Source: Hungatella_A sp034142505
GTDB taxonomy: Bacteria > Bacillota > Clostridia > Lachnospirales > Lachnospiraceae
Direction: 5' to 3'
DNA length: 64,000 nt
Assembly (NCBI GenBank): GCA_034142505.1
Contig: JAWZDV010000050.1
Coordinates: 62,001 to 126,000, forward strand
The translations under genes and the position numbers were made by a program. The notes beneath the pieces are model-generated. The model did not search any database. It saw only the letters and a list, made by a program, of their open reading frames with translations, and was not told the DNA's origin. Of this stretch, positions 1-9,107 are shown in pieces. Within the stretch, counting starts at the first letter, position 1, and each line of letters opens with the position of its first letter.

Positions 1-138
1 GAGCAGGTGCATTTATCCCGGGTGACGATCCGACGTTATGTAAACTATATGCTGGAAACCCATGAGATTGTCAGCGGGATTGATTATAAGACGGGGGGAA
101 GACCGTCGATTCAGTTTCGGTATGTGGGATTTGAATAG
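1..138 (+). CDS. C-terminal end of a DcuR/CitB-type response regulator (5' part outside window)
   Basis: The first 45 codons are open and end at the TAG at 136-138. They encode a typical C-terminus of the CitB/DcuR/MalR response regulators: a helix resembling LSRVTIRRYVNYM followed by GGRPSIQFRY. In this family that segment is the DNA-binding winged-helix end. These regulators usually pair with CitA/DcuS-type kinases that sense C4-dicarboxylates or citrate. The next gene downstream encodes a fumarate-reductase-like flavoprotein, which fits a dicarboxylate-responsive regulator. The receiver domain lies outside the window, so the call rests on about 45 residues. Confidence 0.7.
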   Translation, partial: EQVHLSRVTIRRYVNYMLETHEIVSGIDYKTGGRPSIQFRYVGFE

Positions 139-183
139 TTCCGTGAACAATACTTACAAAAGGGTATATTTAACGGCTTAAGA

Positions 184-212
184 TTGACAATAAAATAACA
201 ATATGATAGACT
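184..212 (+). promoter_or_regulatory. sigma-A-type promoter of the flavoprotein gene
   Basis: A perfect -35 TTGACA at 184-189 is followed after 17 bp by TAGACT at 207-212. It sits about 45 bp upstream of the start codon at 256, with a GGAGG ribosome binding site at 243-247. An overlapping TATGAT at 202-207 would give a spacer of only 12 bp and is less likely. Confidence 0.6.
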
Positions 213-255
213 ACTCAGGCAAATAAAAAGGATTCATGATTTGGAGGAGAGAATT

Positions 256-2103
256 ATGAGAAAAACTGGAAGAAAACTGGCAGCTTTTTCGCTGGCGGCA
301 GTAATGGTGATGTCCATGGCGGCCTGCGGAAAGAAAACCGAGGCTCCTGTTGACACAACGGCGGCGACAACTGCTGGGGAGACAACGACGGCAGCAGAGA
401 CCGAGGCGCCGGCTTCGGAGAATCAGCAGGCTGATATCGTAGTAATCGGGGCAGGCGGGGCCGGTATGACGGCTGCCATTCAGGCCGTACAGGACGGCGC
501 AACCGATGTAGTCGTATTAGAGAAAATGCCAATCACCGGCGGCAACACCACCCGTTCCACCGGCGGATTAAACGCGGCGGCAACCAAATACCAGGAGGCT
601 GACGGCATTGAGGATTCCATAGATTTATTCGTGGAAGACACCATGAAGGGCGGAAAAGAAATCAATGATAAAGAGCTGGTTACCGTGATGGCTGAGAATT
701 CCGCAGACGCGGTAGACTGGGTCAATGAAATTGGCGGCGACTTGAGCGTTGTCGGCATGTTCGGCGGCGCAAGCGTAAAACGTATTCACAGACCGTCCGA
801 CACATCCGCAGTAGGACCGATGCTTGTGAAAACATTAAATGCAAAGATGGCTGAGTTAAAGATTCCGGTGCTTCTGGAGACAACCGCTCAGAAGATCCTG
901 GTTGACGCAGACGGAAAAGTAAGCGGCGTAACCGCAGTCGATAAAGACGGCAAAGAGATGACCATTGACTGTACCGCGGTGGTACTGGCAACGGGCGGTT
1001 TCGGTTCCAACATGGATATGGTAGTGGAGTACAAGGCTGATTTAGCCGGATTCGGCACCACCAACCATTCCGGTGCAACCGGCGATGGAATCACAATGGC
1101 TGTGGAGGACGGCGCGGCACTGGTGGATATGGAGCAGATCCAGACTCACCCAACCGTAAATCCTGATACCCAGACCATGTACACCGAGGGTGTCCGCGGA
1201 AACGGAGCTATCCTGGTAAATAAAGAGGGCAAACGTTTTGTCAACGAGCTGGAGACCCGTGACGTGGTGTCCGCGGCCATCTTAGAGCAGACAGATAAAC
1301 AGTGTTATATGGTATTTGACCAGGCGGTCAGAGAGAGTCTTGCAGCCATTGAGTCCTATGTGAAGGCCGGCATCGTAACCGAGGCCGACACACCGGAGGC
1401 GCTTGGCGAGGCAATCGGCGTTGACGGAGCGGCACTGGCAGAGACACTGAAGACCTACGCAGGTTATCAGGCAAGCGGCACGGACGCTGACTTTGGACGT
1501 GACAGCATGGAGCTGCCGTTAGACCAGCCGAAATACTATGCAGCTTTGTGTGCGCCGGCTGTTCACCACACCATGGGCGGTGTGAAGATCAACACCGGTA
1601 CCGAGGTATTAAAAGAGGACGGAACCGCAATCCCAGGCTTATTCGCGGCAGGTGAGGTAACCGGCGGCGTACACGGAGCCAACCGTCTGGGCGGAAACGC
1701 GGTAACCGATATCGTTGTATTCGGCCGTATCGCCGGTACCGCAGCGGAGAAATATGTGGCAGCCAACGGCGGCAACACCGAGCCGGAGATCACCGCGGCA
1801 GCAGGCGATGAGGCTGTGACACCTGAGGTGGAGGGCGGCTACAAGGATGGCGTCTACGAGGGAACCGGAACCGGTAACAACGGCGACATCAAGGTTGAGG
1901 TAACCGTGGAAGGCGGCAACATCACTTCCGTGGTATTGAAAGAGCACGGCGAGACCGAGGGCATCTATGAAGCGGCTGAGAAGAATGTGACAGCCGACAT
2001 TATCAAGAAGCAGACCGCAGAGGTTGATGCGGTTTCCGGGGCAACCAATACAAGCAAAGGAATTATGGATGCGGTAGCTGACGCGCTCAGTACTGCAAAA
2101 TAA
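256..2103 (+). CDS. exported FAD/FMN fumarate-reductase-like flavoprotein (lipoprotein)
   Basis: This 615-residue protein probably acts on the outer face of the membrane, reducing a fumarate-like acceptor. The N-terminus is a lipoprotein signal ending at Cys24 (MAAC), followed by a Thr/Glu/Ala-rich linker. An FAD_binding_2 domain starts with GAGGAG at 65-70. It keeps the residues of flavocytochrome c fumarate reductases: QTHPT, the Arg in LETRD, HHTMGG and GANRLGG. The C-terminus (about 530-612) is an FMN_bind domain with SGAT near 594-597, the Thr that the flavin transferase ApbE modifies covalently in this family. No CxxCH haem motif is present, so electrons probably come through bound FMN. 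The start at 256 is preferred over the in-frame TTG at 241 because GGAGG lies 9 bp upstream and the signal peptide then begins correctly. The true substrate may be another enoate, such as urocanate. Confidence 0.88.
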   Translation: MRKTGRKLAAFSLAAVMVMSMAACGKKTEAPVDTTAATTAGETTTAAETEAPASENQQADIVVIGAGGAGMTAAIQAVQDGATDVVVLEKMPITGGNTTRSTGGLNAAATKYQEADGIEDSIDLFVEDTMKGGKEINDKELVTVMAENSADAVDWVNEIGGDLSVVGMFGGASVKRIHRPSDTSAVGPMLVKTLNAKMAELKIPVLLETTAQKILVDADGKVSGVTAVDKDGKEMTIDCTAVVLATGGFGSNMDMVVEYKADLAGFGTTNHSGATGDGITMAVEDGAALVDMEQIQTHPTVNPDTQTMYTEGVRGNGAILVNKEGKRFVNELETRDVVSAAILEQTDKQCYMVFDQAVRESLAAIESYVKAGIVTEADTPEALGEAIGVDGAALAETLKTYAGYQASGTDADFGRDSMELPLDQPKYYAALCAPAVHHTMGGVKINTGTEVLKEDGTAIPGLFAAGEVTGGVHGANRLGGNAVTDIVVFGRIAGTAAEKYVAANGGNTEPEITAAAGDEAVTPEVEGGYKDGVYEGTGTGNNGDIKVEVTVEGGNITSVVLKEHGETEGIYEAAEKNVTADIIKKQTAEVDAVSGATNTSKGIMDAVADALSTAK

Positions 2104-2112
2104 GTTTATCAG

Positions 2113-2157
2113 AACCGGTGGCATGATCAGTAAGATGATGCCGCCGGTCTTTTTTTA
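2113..2157 (+). terminator. rho-independent terminator
   Basis: An inverted repeat with CCGGTGGCAT in the left arm and ATGCCGCCGG in the right arm is followed by a run of seven T. It starts 10 bp after the flavoprotein stop codon and ends that transcription unit. Confidence 0.85.
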
Positions 2158-2159
2158 TT

Positions 2160-2188
2160 TTGTCATTTTGCCGCATTTAGGTTATGCT
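2160..2188 (+). promoter_or_regulatory. putative promoter of the response regulator/kinase pair
   Basis: TTGTCA at 2160-2165 and TATGCT at 2183-2188 are separated by 17 bp, directly after the preceding terminator and about 80 bp before the start codon at 2266. A C-rich/G-rich hairpin lies in the leader near 2200-2222. The match to consensus is moderate. Confidence 0.4.
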
Positions 2189-2265
2189 ATAAGAAAAGTC
2201 CCCCTCGTATGCGCCCGGGGGAAAGTAATCAAGCATGAGATATGGGGTAACATGGGAGGTTGACA

Positions 2266-3858
2266 ATGAATGAGAAACAGATGATAACACTTTTAATTGC
2301 CGATGATGAGGCAACCATCAGGAACGGTCTGTCCACCGTCGTTCCGTGGGAGGAGTTTGGAATTACGATTGTGGGGACAGCCGAGAACGGAAAGGAAGCG
2401 CTTGCAATCATGAGAGACTGTCATCCGGACATTGTGATTACCGATATCAGAATGCCTGAGATGGATGGTCTGGAATTGATGGAGACGGCTAAAAAAGAAA
2501 AAATCCAGACCAATTTTATGATTTTGAGCGGGTATGATGATTTTCAATATGCCCAGAAGGCAATCAGTTTTGGAGCCAGGTACTATTTCTTAAAACCGAT
2601 TAAAATTGCCGAGCTGATCACCGAAATCAGAAAGCTGAAGGAAGTGATCCGCCAAACCAATCATGTAAAGTCTTATTCCGCATACCTGGATGTGAAATCC
2701 GAGCCAAAAGAAAAATTCTTAAAACAACTGGTGAAGAATGAATTTCATTCCCACGAAGAGATTGACAGTGAAATTCAAAAGCTGGGGCTCCAGCTGTCAA
2801 GAAGTCCATACCGTGTCATGGTCTTTGTTATTAACAGTGGGGAAGAGCGGGAGACGGAAGAAGAATTTGGACAGATCAAGCATCTGCTGGATATCGTAGA
2901 GGAGGAATTAAAAGAGACCAGGCATGAAGTGCTGATCTGGTCCTCCGAACAGCTGCTGGCGATTGTCCATACGAAACAGGCAGATGGAGGCATGGTGGAT
3001 TACCCGTTTCTGGCCGGCAAATGTATTAACCGTGGGAAGCGCAGCGAGTCTGTCACGATTCTGGCAGGAATCGGTGGGGAGAGTTCCAGCTTGATTGAGT
3101 GTGTAAATTCCTATAAGCAGGCGCTTTTAAGTTTGTCGTACAGTTTCTACCAGCCGGATCTGGAAGTTTTTGACGAGAGAGTCATCTGCCTTGAGAAACC
3201 GGCAAAAGGGACGGATGCCATTGATTATAACCAGCTGTTCTATCTGATTACCATGAACCGGAAGGATGACATAAAGTCGTTCTGCGAGGATTATTTTCAT
3301 CAGCTTCTGTACGTTCCCATGCCGCCGCCCAGCTATATTAAGGGGATGTGCATCTATCTTGTGACAGATATCCAGAAGGAACTGAGCGCCAGACAGAAGG
3401 AGGAGCAGCAGCTTCCAAGGGCGGATATCATTGTGCAGATTCATGAGATCACTACACTGACAGAATTGAAGCAATTTATTGAAATGTTCCTGTTAGACTG
3501 CTCGGACATGCTCTCCTCCAAGGACCGGCTGTCCAACAATCAAACGATAAAAGCCGCGGAATATTACATAAAAAGCCATATCAGTGAGAAGATTCTGGCC
3601 AAGGACGTAGCCAGGCATGTAAACCTGAGCGATGTGTATTTCACCAGTTATTTTAAACTGAAAACAGGCATCAATTTCAGGGATTACGTGATACAGATAA
3701 AAATGGAATATGCAAAAGCGCTGATGGAGCAGCACCCGGATCAAACCGTATCCGAGGTGGGAGCGGCCATCGGCTATGACGATTACCGGTCTTTTTACCG
3801 GGTGTTCAAGCAGTACACGGGAGTGAATCCGTCAGACTATCTAAAATGCATTGAGTAG
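2266..3858 (+). CDS. YesN-type response regulator with AraC DNA-binding domain
   Basis: This 530-residue protein has an N-terminal receiver domain (about 6-122) with an acidic pair in IADDE and the phospho-acceptor Asp60 in ITDIRMP. A long middle region is followed by an AraC/XylS double helix-turn-helix in the last 100 residues, ending with the typical IGYDDYRSFYRVFKQYTG. It pairs with the sensor kinase that starts 11 bp downstream. YesN-type regulators in Clostridia usually activate neighbouring carbohydrate ABC transporters, here the genes from 5801 on. The ATG at 2266 is chosen over the TTG at 2260 because GGGAGG lies 6 bp before it. Confidence 0.9.
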   Translation: MNEKQMITLLIADDEATIRNGLSTVVPWEEFGITIVGTAENGKEALAIMRDCHPDIVITDIRMPEMDGLELMETAKKEKIQTNFMILSGYDDFQYAQKAISFGARYYFLKPIKIAELITEIRKLKEVIRQTNHVKSYSAYLDVKSEPKEKFLKQLVKNEFHSHEEIDSEIQKLGLQLSRSPYRVMVFVINSGEERETEEEFGQIKHLLDIVEEELKETRHEVLIWSSEQLLAIVHTKQADGGMVDYPFLAGKCINRGKRSESVTILAGIGGESSSLIECVNSYKQALLSLSYSFYQPDLEVFDERVICLEKPAKGTDAIDYNQLFYLITMNRKDDIKSFCEDYFHQLLYVPMPPPSYIKGMCIYLVTDIQKELSARQKEEQQLPRADIIVQIHEITTLTELKQFIEMFLLDCSDMLSSKDRLSNNQTIKAAEYYIKSHISEKILAKDVARHVNLSDVYFTSYFKLKTGINFRDYVIQIKMEYAKALMEQHPDQTVSEVGAAIGYDDYRSFYRVFKQYTGVNPSDYLKCIE

Positions 3859-3869
3859 GGGGCAGGACT

Positions 3870-5684
3870 GTGATCAGAGGCATTTATGAAAAATTATACA
3901 GAAAAGTGGCAGACCAGAAAATCCATGTAAAAATTACACTCTGTATGCTGGGAATCGATATTGTATTGACAGTATTTCTATGCCTGTTTTCGAGAGGATA
4001 TTTTGAGAAGCTGTATTACGGGGAAGTGGAGATTCAGATGCGGGAGACCATGAATGTCAAATCCCAGTCTCTTGCGACCATGTATGACACGCTGATGAAA
4101 GGCGTTGTGGCATTCTCCTCCTCGCCGGCCGTGCACGGTGTGGTGACCAGCGCGCTGACCGGAGATACCTTTGGCGGGCACGGGGCGGTTGAGAATCAGA
4201 TTGTCAGTTTTTTAAACGCCAACGATGTGGTGTCCTCCATGCTGCTGCTCAACAGGGATGGAACTTATTATACTCTTTATTCCTATGGGCTGCGCCCGGA
4301 AACAGTTCTGTCCCAGTTTTTGGATACGGATGGAGAGATAGACAGAATCACCTGGCTGCCGGTTCAGCAGAGCCCGTTTTTTCAGCAGCAGGATGTGATA
4401 CCGGTGGTAATTCCCCTGTCAGTCATATCGCCGGGGCAGAATATTGTGGTGGTGGAGAAAGGGCAGAGGGCGGATACGTACCTGATTCTTTTGCTGAACT
4501 TTCAAAAATTTCAACAGCGGCTGTCCCTTTCCAGCGGGAATCCCTATGGCAGAACGTATTTTGTGGTGGACGAAGACGGGAATAATATCAGTCTTAAGGA
4601 TACGGAGGCCGTGAAGGAGGTATTGGACAATCCCGCTTTTTTGGAGCATGTAGTGGGGGACAACGGCGGCCGGGAAGTAAAACAAATCATGGACACACAG
4701 ACCGATTTAGTCTATATGCAGAATCTGCCGTTTTCCAGTCTTCATCTGATCAGCGTCCTGCCCAAGGCGCCGTTAAATGCCAAGACGGCGGCTATGGACC
4801 GGTTTATCATTATCGTGGGCGGTTTGGGATTTATTCTTGCCACGGTGCTTTCCGTGGCGCTGTCGCGGTTCGTCACAAGGCCCTTTGGCAGGCTGATGAG
4901 GAATGTCAAGGCGATGGAGGAAAACAGCTATCATGAGCCTTATGAGATGCTTTACCATGATGAGATCGGCCAGTTGAACAGCGCCATCAACTCCATGTAT
5001 GGGACAATCCAGAAACAGATTTGCCAGATCAGGGACGACGAGCACAAGAAATACCAGCTGGAGATCCAGCTTCTGTCTGAGCAGATCAATCCCCATCTAT
5101 TATATAACACACTGGAAGGCATTAACTTAGAGGTGCTGAACAACCACACCCTGGCGGCTTCTGCCATGATCAACAATCTCGGCACATTTATGCGGATCGG
5201 TCTAAACTGCGGAGATGAATTGATTACTGTCCAAAATGAGATTGTACATGTGGAATCCTACATCAATATCATGAACCACCGGCTGAATAAATGCATTGAT
5301 TTTCGCACGGAGGTGGAAGAAGGACTTGGGGAGTTTAAGATATTGAAGCTGATTCTTCAGCCGCTGGTGGAGAATTCCATCAAACACGGTTTTCAGGATA
5401 ACATGGGGTTTGAGTCCATCTATATCCCTCAGATCGATGTAAAATTTTCCAGAGTCGGAGGTACTATTCGAATAGAAGTGAGTGATAATGGGTGTGGAAT
5501 TGATCAGGAGAAAGCGCTGCTGGCTATGGACCGCCAGAGTGAGGACTCCCATCATATCGGCCTTCACAATGTTTATGCCCGGTTAAAAATTTACTATGGG
5601 GAGGTTCACATGGAATTTGAAACCATTCCGTTTTTTAAGAACAGCGTCATCATAACAATTCCCGCAAAAGAAGATTTATCGTAG
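3870..5684 (+). CDS. YesM-type sensor histidine kinase
   Basis: This 604-residue membrane kinase has a first transmembrane segment near residues 20-40 and an extracellular sensor region of about 260 residues. A second transmembrane segment lies near 310-330, followed by a HAMP linker (FVTRPFG onward). The catalytic part is of the His_kinase (LytS/YesM) type with the phospho-accepting His409 in INPHLLYNTLEG. The HATPase region contains QPLVENSIKHG (N box) and VSDNGCGID (G box). The start is GTG at 3870, after a G-rich ribosome binding site that overlaps the regulator's stop. It should phosphorylate the regulator encoded just upstream, probably in response to a sugar or to ligand-loaded binding protein; the ligand itself cannot be read from sequence. 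Confidence 0.9.
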   Translation: MIRGIYEKLYRKVADQKIHVKITLCMLGIDIVLTVFLCLFSRGYFEKLYYGEVEIQMRETMNVKSQSLATMYDTLMKGVVAFSSSPAVHGVVTSALTGDTFGGHGAVENQIVSFLNANDVVSSMLLLNRDGTYYTLYSYGLRPETVLSQFLDTDGEIDRITWLPVQQSPFFQQQDVIPVVIPLSVISPGQNIVVVEKGQRADTYLILLLNFQKFQQRLSLSSGNPYGRTYFVVDEDGNNISLKDTEAVKEVLDNPAFLEHVVGDNGGREVKQIMDTQTDLVYMQNLPFSSLHLISVLPKAPLNAKTAAMDRFIIIVGGLGFILATVLSVALSRFVTRPFGRLMRNVKAMEENSYHEPYEMLYHDEIGQLNSAINSMYGTIQKQICQIRDDEHKKYQLEIQLLSEQINPHLLYNTLEGINLEVLNNHTLAASAMINNLGTFMRIGLNCGDELITVQNEIVHVESYINIMNHRLNKCIDFRTEVEEGLGEFKILKLILQPLVENSIKHGFQDNMGFESIYIPQIDVKFSRVGGTIRIEVSDNGCGIDQEKALLAMDRQSEDSHHIGLHNVYARLKIYYGEVHMEFETIPFFKNSVIITIPAKEDLS

Positions 5685-5800
5685 GAGAACCATGAAAAAT
5701 GTTACAATTAGCCTTAAAAATGTCATGTTGAAAACGGAAATATTAGACTAAAATCAAGACATAGCAAATGTGCTGGAAGAATGCAAGGAGGGAAAGGTTT

Positions 5801-7234
5801 ATGATGAAAAAAAGAGTACTTAGTCTGGCAATGGCAGGTGTCCTGGCAGCCGCGTCGCTGGCTGGCTGTTCCGGAGGGGGCAGCGGCAGCAAACAGGATT
5901 CACAGGCTGCGCAGGGGGATAGCGCGAAAGCGGATACCACCGCGCCGGCTGAAAAAACGGTAGTGACGGTGTGGACCAATGACCGCCATGATTCCGAATA
6001 TGTAGACCAGAAAATTAAAGAATTTAATGAGAGCAACGACAAGGGAATCACCATTGAGATGACAGTGGTTACCGACGACTATGCCAATATGCTTTCCATG
6101 GCATACTCCTCCGGAACAGCGCCTGACATCTCATCGATCAGCAGCGGGCAGAGTGGTTTTGATTTAAAGACCTTTGTGGATGCGGGGATTTTAGAGCCGT
6201 TAAATGACCGGATTACCGATCCTGAGTTTGAGAAAGTGACTGAGGCCAGCAAACTTCAGTATGAAGGCATGAACATGATCGACGGCAATATTTACTGGAT
6301 TCCCACCGGCATGAGAAGCGGTGTCAGAATGGAGTACAATAAAGATCTTGTTGCAGCAGCGGGTGTTACTGAATTTCCAAATACGCTGGATGGTGTGATT
6401 GATCTGGCGAAAAAAGTTACGGATGATGGCGGCGGAAAGACTTATGGAATCGGCTTTACACAGAGTGTGCCGTTTATCCGGTGGATGGAAGGTACCTGTG
6501 AGATGAGTGGTATTTACCGCTATGATTATAAAAACGGTGAGTTCAATTTTGACGGTTATAAGCCTGTTATTGAAAAGTGTAACCAGTTTTTCCAGGATAA
6601 CAGTGTTCTGCCTGGTTCCGTATCCCAGGGTGTAGACGCTATGCGGGCCCAGTTCGCGGAGGGAACCTTTGCTCTCTGGGGGAATGCGTCCCAGGAGGCC
6701 GGCGTATTTACTGATCAGTTCCCGGTTACGAAGTTTGAGTGGGGTGTGGCAGAACCGCCGACACTGGACGGCGAGGTCAAGGGGACTTTGACGACACAGC
6801 CGCAGAAAGGCTATATGATGCTTTCTTCTTCCAAGAATAAAGATGCTGCATGGGAAGTAATCAAGTATTTTTCCAGCGAGGATTTCCTGAAAGGGTATCT
6901 GGAAGGTGGATACTGTCTTCCAATTACAGAGTATATGGCAGGTAAGATTGACGCGTCCAAGACCGGCAGACTGGCAGATTTCGAGTTGAAGGATTATGAG
7001 GGCGTTTATCCGGCAGTACCTGCGGTGGCAATTCAGGGTGAAGACTATGTGGCGACTCTCTGGAATGCAATTATGGGAAATGTAAGCGCGGATGACGCGA
7101 TTGCGGATTTGAATAAGCGTTACAACGAAGCCCTTGACAATGATGTCAAGATGGGCAAGATTAAGCGTCTGATCATCAAGGATTTTGATGCGATGCATCC
7201 GAATCAGGGCACCATTGAGTATTCCGAGCAGTAG
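5801..7234 (+). CDS. sugar-type ABC transporter substrate-binding lipoprotein
   Basis: This 477-residue extracellular solute-binding protein (SBP_bac_1 type) captures a carbohydrate for the two permeases encoded downstream. A lipoprotein signal ends at Cys23 (SLAGC), followed by a Gly/Ser/Ala linker and then the binding fold beginning VVTVWTNDRHDSEYV. The start at 5801 is supported by GGAGGG 8 bp upstream; the in-frame start at 5768 would put extra charged residues before the signal peptide. No ATPase gene is nearby, as is usual for this family, which shares a MsmK/UgpC-type ATPase encoded elsewhere. A hairpin after the stop may keep binding-protein mRNA in excess over permease mRNA. Confidence 0.9.
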   Translation: MMKKRVLSLAMAGVLAAASLAGCSGGGSGSKQDSQAAQGDSAKADTTAPAEKTVVTVWTNDRHDSEYVDQKIKEFNESNDKGITIEMTVVTDDYANMLSMAYSSGTAPDISSISSGQSGFDLKTFVDAGILEPLNDRITDPEFEKVTEASKLQYEGMNMIDGNIYWIPTGMRSGVRMEYNKDLVAAAGVTEFPNTLDGVIDLAKKVTDDGGGKTYGIGFTQSVPFIRWMEGTCEMSGIYRYDYKNGEFNFDGYKPVIEKCNQFFQDNSVLPGSVSQGVDAMRAQFAEGTFALWGNASQEAGVFTDQFPVTKFEWGVAEPPTLDGEVKGTLTTQPQKGYMMLSSSKNKDAAWEVIKYFSSEDFLKGYLEGGYCLPITEYMAGKIDASKTGRLADFELKDYEGVYPAVPAVAIQGEDYVATLWNAIMGNVSADDAIADLNKRYNEALDNDVKMGKIKRLIIKDFDAMHPNQGTIEYSEQ

Positions 7235-7249
7235 ACAGAGATAAGAGGG

Positions 7250-7287
7250 GCAGGGGCTGTTTTTAGATGACTAAAAGCAGCCCCTGT
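7250..7287 (+). terminator. intercistronic hairpin, partial terminator
   Basis: CAGGGGCTG and CAGCCCCTG form a near-perfect stem extended by a T-rich/A-rich segment. It lies between the binding protein and the first permease. Only a short TTCT follows, so it more likely lets some polymerase through and protects the upstream mRNA end than acts as a full stop. Confidence 0.6.
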
Positions 7288-7306
7288 TCTAAAGAAAGGA
7301 TAGCTT

Positions 7307-8230
7307 ATGGATAAGAAGAAATGGAGTTTGGGTGAGAGAATAAAACGTGCCAGCAACAGAGGCGATTTCGCGGCGGTGTTTATGCTGCTGCCGGCGATTT
7401 TTTTACTGGCGGTTATCTCTATTTATCCCTTCTGCTGGCTGTTCCGCTATATTTTTTATGATTATAACGGATTTACGGCATACTTTATCGGGTTTAAAAA
7501 CTTCACCAGAATGTTCCAGGATGCGGTGTTCTGGCGCAGTGTGTTACATACGTTTGAGTACGCGGTCATGAAGCTGGTCATCATTATCCCGCTGTCTCTG
7601 GTTCTTGCGGTGCTGTTGAACCAGAAGATTAAGGGGAGCGGAATTTTCCGTGGGATATACTTTATGCCTACGGTGATCAGTTCGGCTGTATACAGCCTGA
7701 TATTCGGATTTATCTTCGCGGTGTATAACGGTGTGCTGAATGCCTATTTGGAAAAACTGGGGATGATTCACTCCCCTATTGACTGGCTGGGAAGTGCATC
7801 CATCGTCATGATTTCCATTATCATAGTGGCGGTCTGGGGCGGATTTGGTAACTATATGATTCTCTTTATGTCGGGGATCTCCAGCATCTCGGAAGAAATT
7901 TATGAGAGCTGCAAGATGGATGGCGCCAATGGGGTACAGTCCTTTTTCTACATTACACTGCCAATGCTGAGTCCGGTTCTGAAAGTGATTCTGATGCTTG
8001 CGATTACAACGGCTTTGAAAGATTATGAATCCATTCTCGTCCTGACTAATGGGGGGCCAAACAGCCGGTCTGAAGTGATGTTTACTTATATTTATAAGCT
8101 GATCTTCGGTTCCCAGACTACCCCGCAGATTGGTTATGCCACGGTGCTCAGTATTGTGGCGGCCCTGATTATTGGGATTATCACGGCCATCTATATGTAC
8201 CTGGCGAGAAAACTGGACGATGTGATATAA
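7307..8230 (+). CDS. ABC sugar transporter permease (LplB/UgpA type)
   Basis: This 307-residue protein has about six hydrophobic segments and a binding-protein-dependent transport domain. The EAA loop reads EEIYESCKMDGANGVQSFF, followed by ITLPMLSPVL. The start has an AAAGGA ribosome binding site. With the next gene it forms the membrane channel for the solute captured by the upstream lipoprotein. The N-terminal KRASNRGDFAAVFMLLPA segment is typical of the LplB/YteP branch found with YesMN regulators, which favours an oligosaccharide substrate. Confidence 0.9.
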   Translation: MDKKKWSLGERIKRASNRGDFAAVFMLLPAIFLLAVISIYPFCWLFRYIFYDYNGFTAYFIGFKNFTRMFQDAVFWRSVLHTFEYAVMKLVIIIPLSLVLAVLLNQKIKGSGIFRGIYFMPTVISSAVYSLIFGFIFAVYNGVLNAYLEKLGMIHSPIDWLGSASIVMISIIIVAVWGGFGNYMILFMSGISSISEEIYESCKMDGANGVQSFFYITLPMLSPVLKVILMLAITTALKDYESILVLTNGGPNSRSEVMFTYIYKLIFGSQTTPQIGYATVLSIVAALIIGIITAIYMYLARKLDDVI

Positions 8231-8240
8231 GGAGGGCAAC

Positions 8241-9107
8241 GTGGAAAAAAATCATGCTGTATATTCAGGAAGAACAAAAGTGGTAAGATGTCTGCTGTTC
8301 CTGGCACTGCTGATCGTGGCGCTTTTTACCGTCTATCCGGTGGTGTATATTGTGCTGGGATCGTTTAAGGCGAACAACGAACTGCTGCTTGGCGGCACCA
8401 ATATCATGCCGAAGAAGTTTATATTTGACAATTACAAGCAGGCTTGGGAAAAAGCTAATTTTGCCATCTATACGGTGAACAGTTTGATCATCAGCTTTGG
8501 CGTTATGATTGTTACGATTTTAACGACAACGATGGCGGGCTATGTGTTTGCCAGAAAGAAATTTAAAGGGAAAGAACTGCTTTACGGAATTTTTGTTGCG
8601 TTTATGTTTGTCAATGTGGGAAGCGTCAGTCTGAGACCGCTGTTTGAACTGGCGGTTAAGGTGAAAATGAATACTTCCCTGGTCAGTATCATACTGATTT
8701 CCACCGGGATGGGGCAGGCGACATATATCTTTTTAGTCCGCGGCTATATGAATACGATTTCAAAAGAATTGGATGAAGCGGCGAAGCTGGATGGCTGTAC
8801 ATTTTTCCAGATCTATTATAAGATCATTCTTCCGCTTCTCAAACCGGTGATTGCGACAATCGGCCTTCTGTCCTTCAGGACCGGGTGGAATGAGTATATC
8901 ATGCCTCTTGTATTTACGATGTCCAATGATAAGCTGAGGCCTTTGACCGTTGGCGTTGTGATGCTGAAAAACAGCGGGGACGGAACCGCGGCATGGAATC
9001 TGATGTTTGCCGGTTCCACAATCTCGATTATACCGATTATTATTCTCTACATGTGCAGCAGTAAGTATTTTATGAACGGGCTGACAGCTGGAGCGGTGAA
9101 AGGATAG
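8241..9107 (+). CDS. ABC sugar transporter permease (LplC/UgpE type)
   Basis: This 288-residue membrane protein is the second half of the permease pair. It starts at GTG 8241 after GGAGGG, only 10 bp downstream of the first permease. It has six predicted membrane segments. The EAA loop is KELDEAAKLDGCTFFQIYYK, followed by IILPLLKPV, where the ATPase docks. The stop codon is immediately followed by the ATG of the next gene, so the genes are translationally coupled. Confidence 0.9.
   Translation: MEKNHAVYSGRTKVVRCLLFLALLIVALFTVYPVVYIVLGSFKANNELLLGGTNIMPKKFIFDNYKQAWEKANFAIYTVNSLIISFGVMIVTILTTTMAGYVFARKKFKGKELLYGIFVAFMFVNVGSVSLRPLFELAVKVKMNTSLVSIILISTGMGQATYIFLVRGYMNTISKELDEAAKLDGCTFFQIYYKIILPLLKPVIATIGLLSFRTGWNEYIMPLVFTMSNDKLRPLTVGVVMLKNSGDGTAAWNLMFAGSTISIIPIIILYMCSSKYFMNGLTAGAVKG

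Noticed and set aside
6200..7198. 332-codon open frame on the - strand opposite the binding protein gene
   Set aside because: It is the complement of a well-supported lipoprotein gene, has no ribosome binding site and encodes no recognisable domain.
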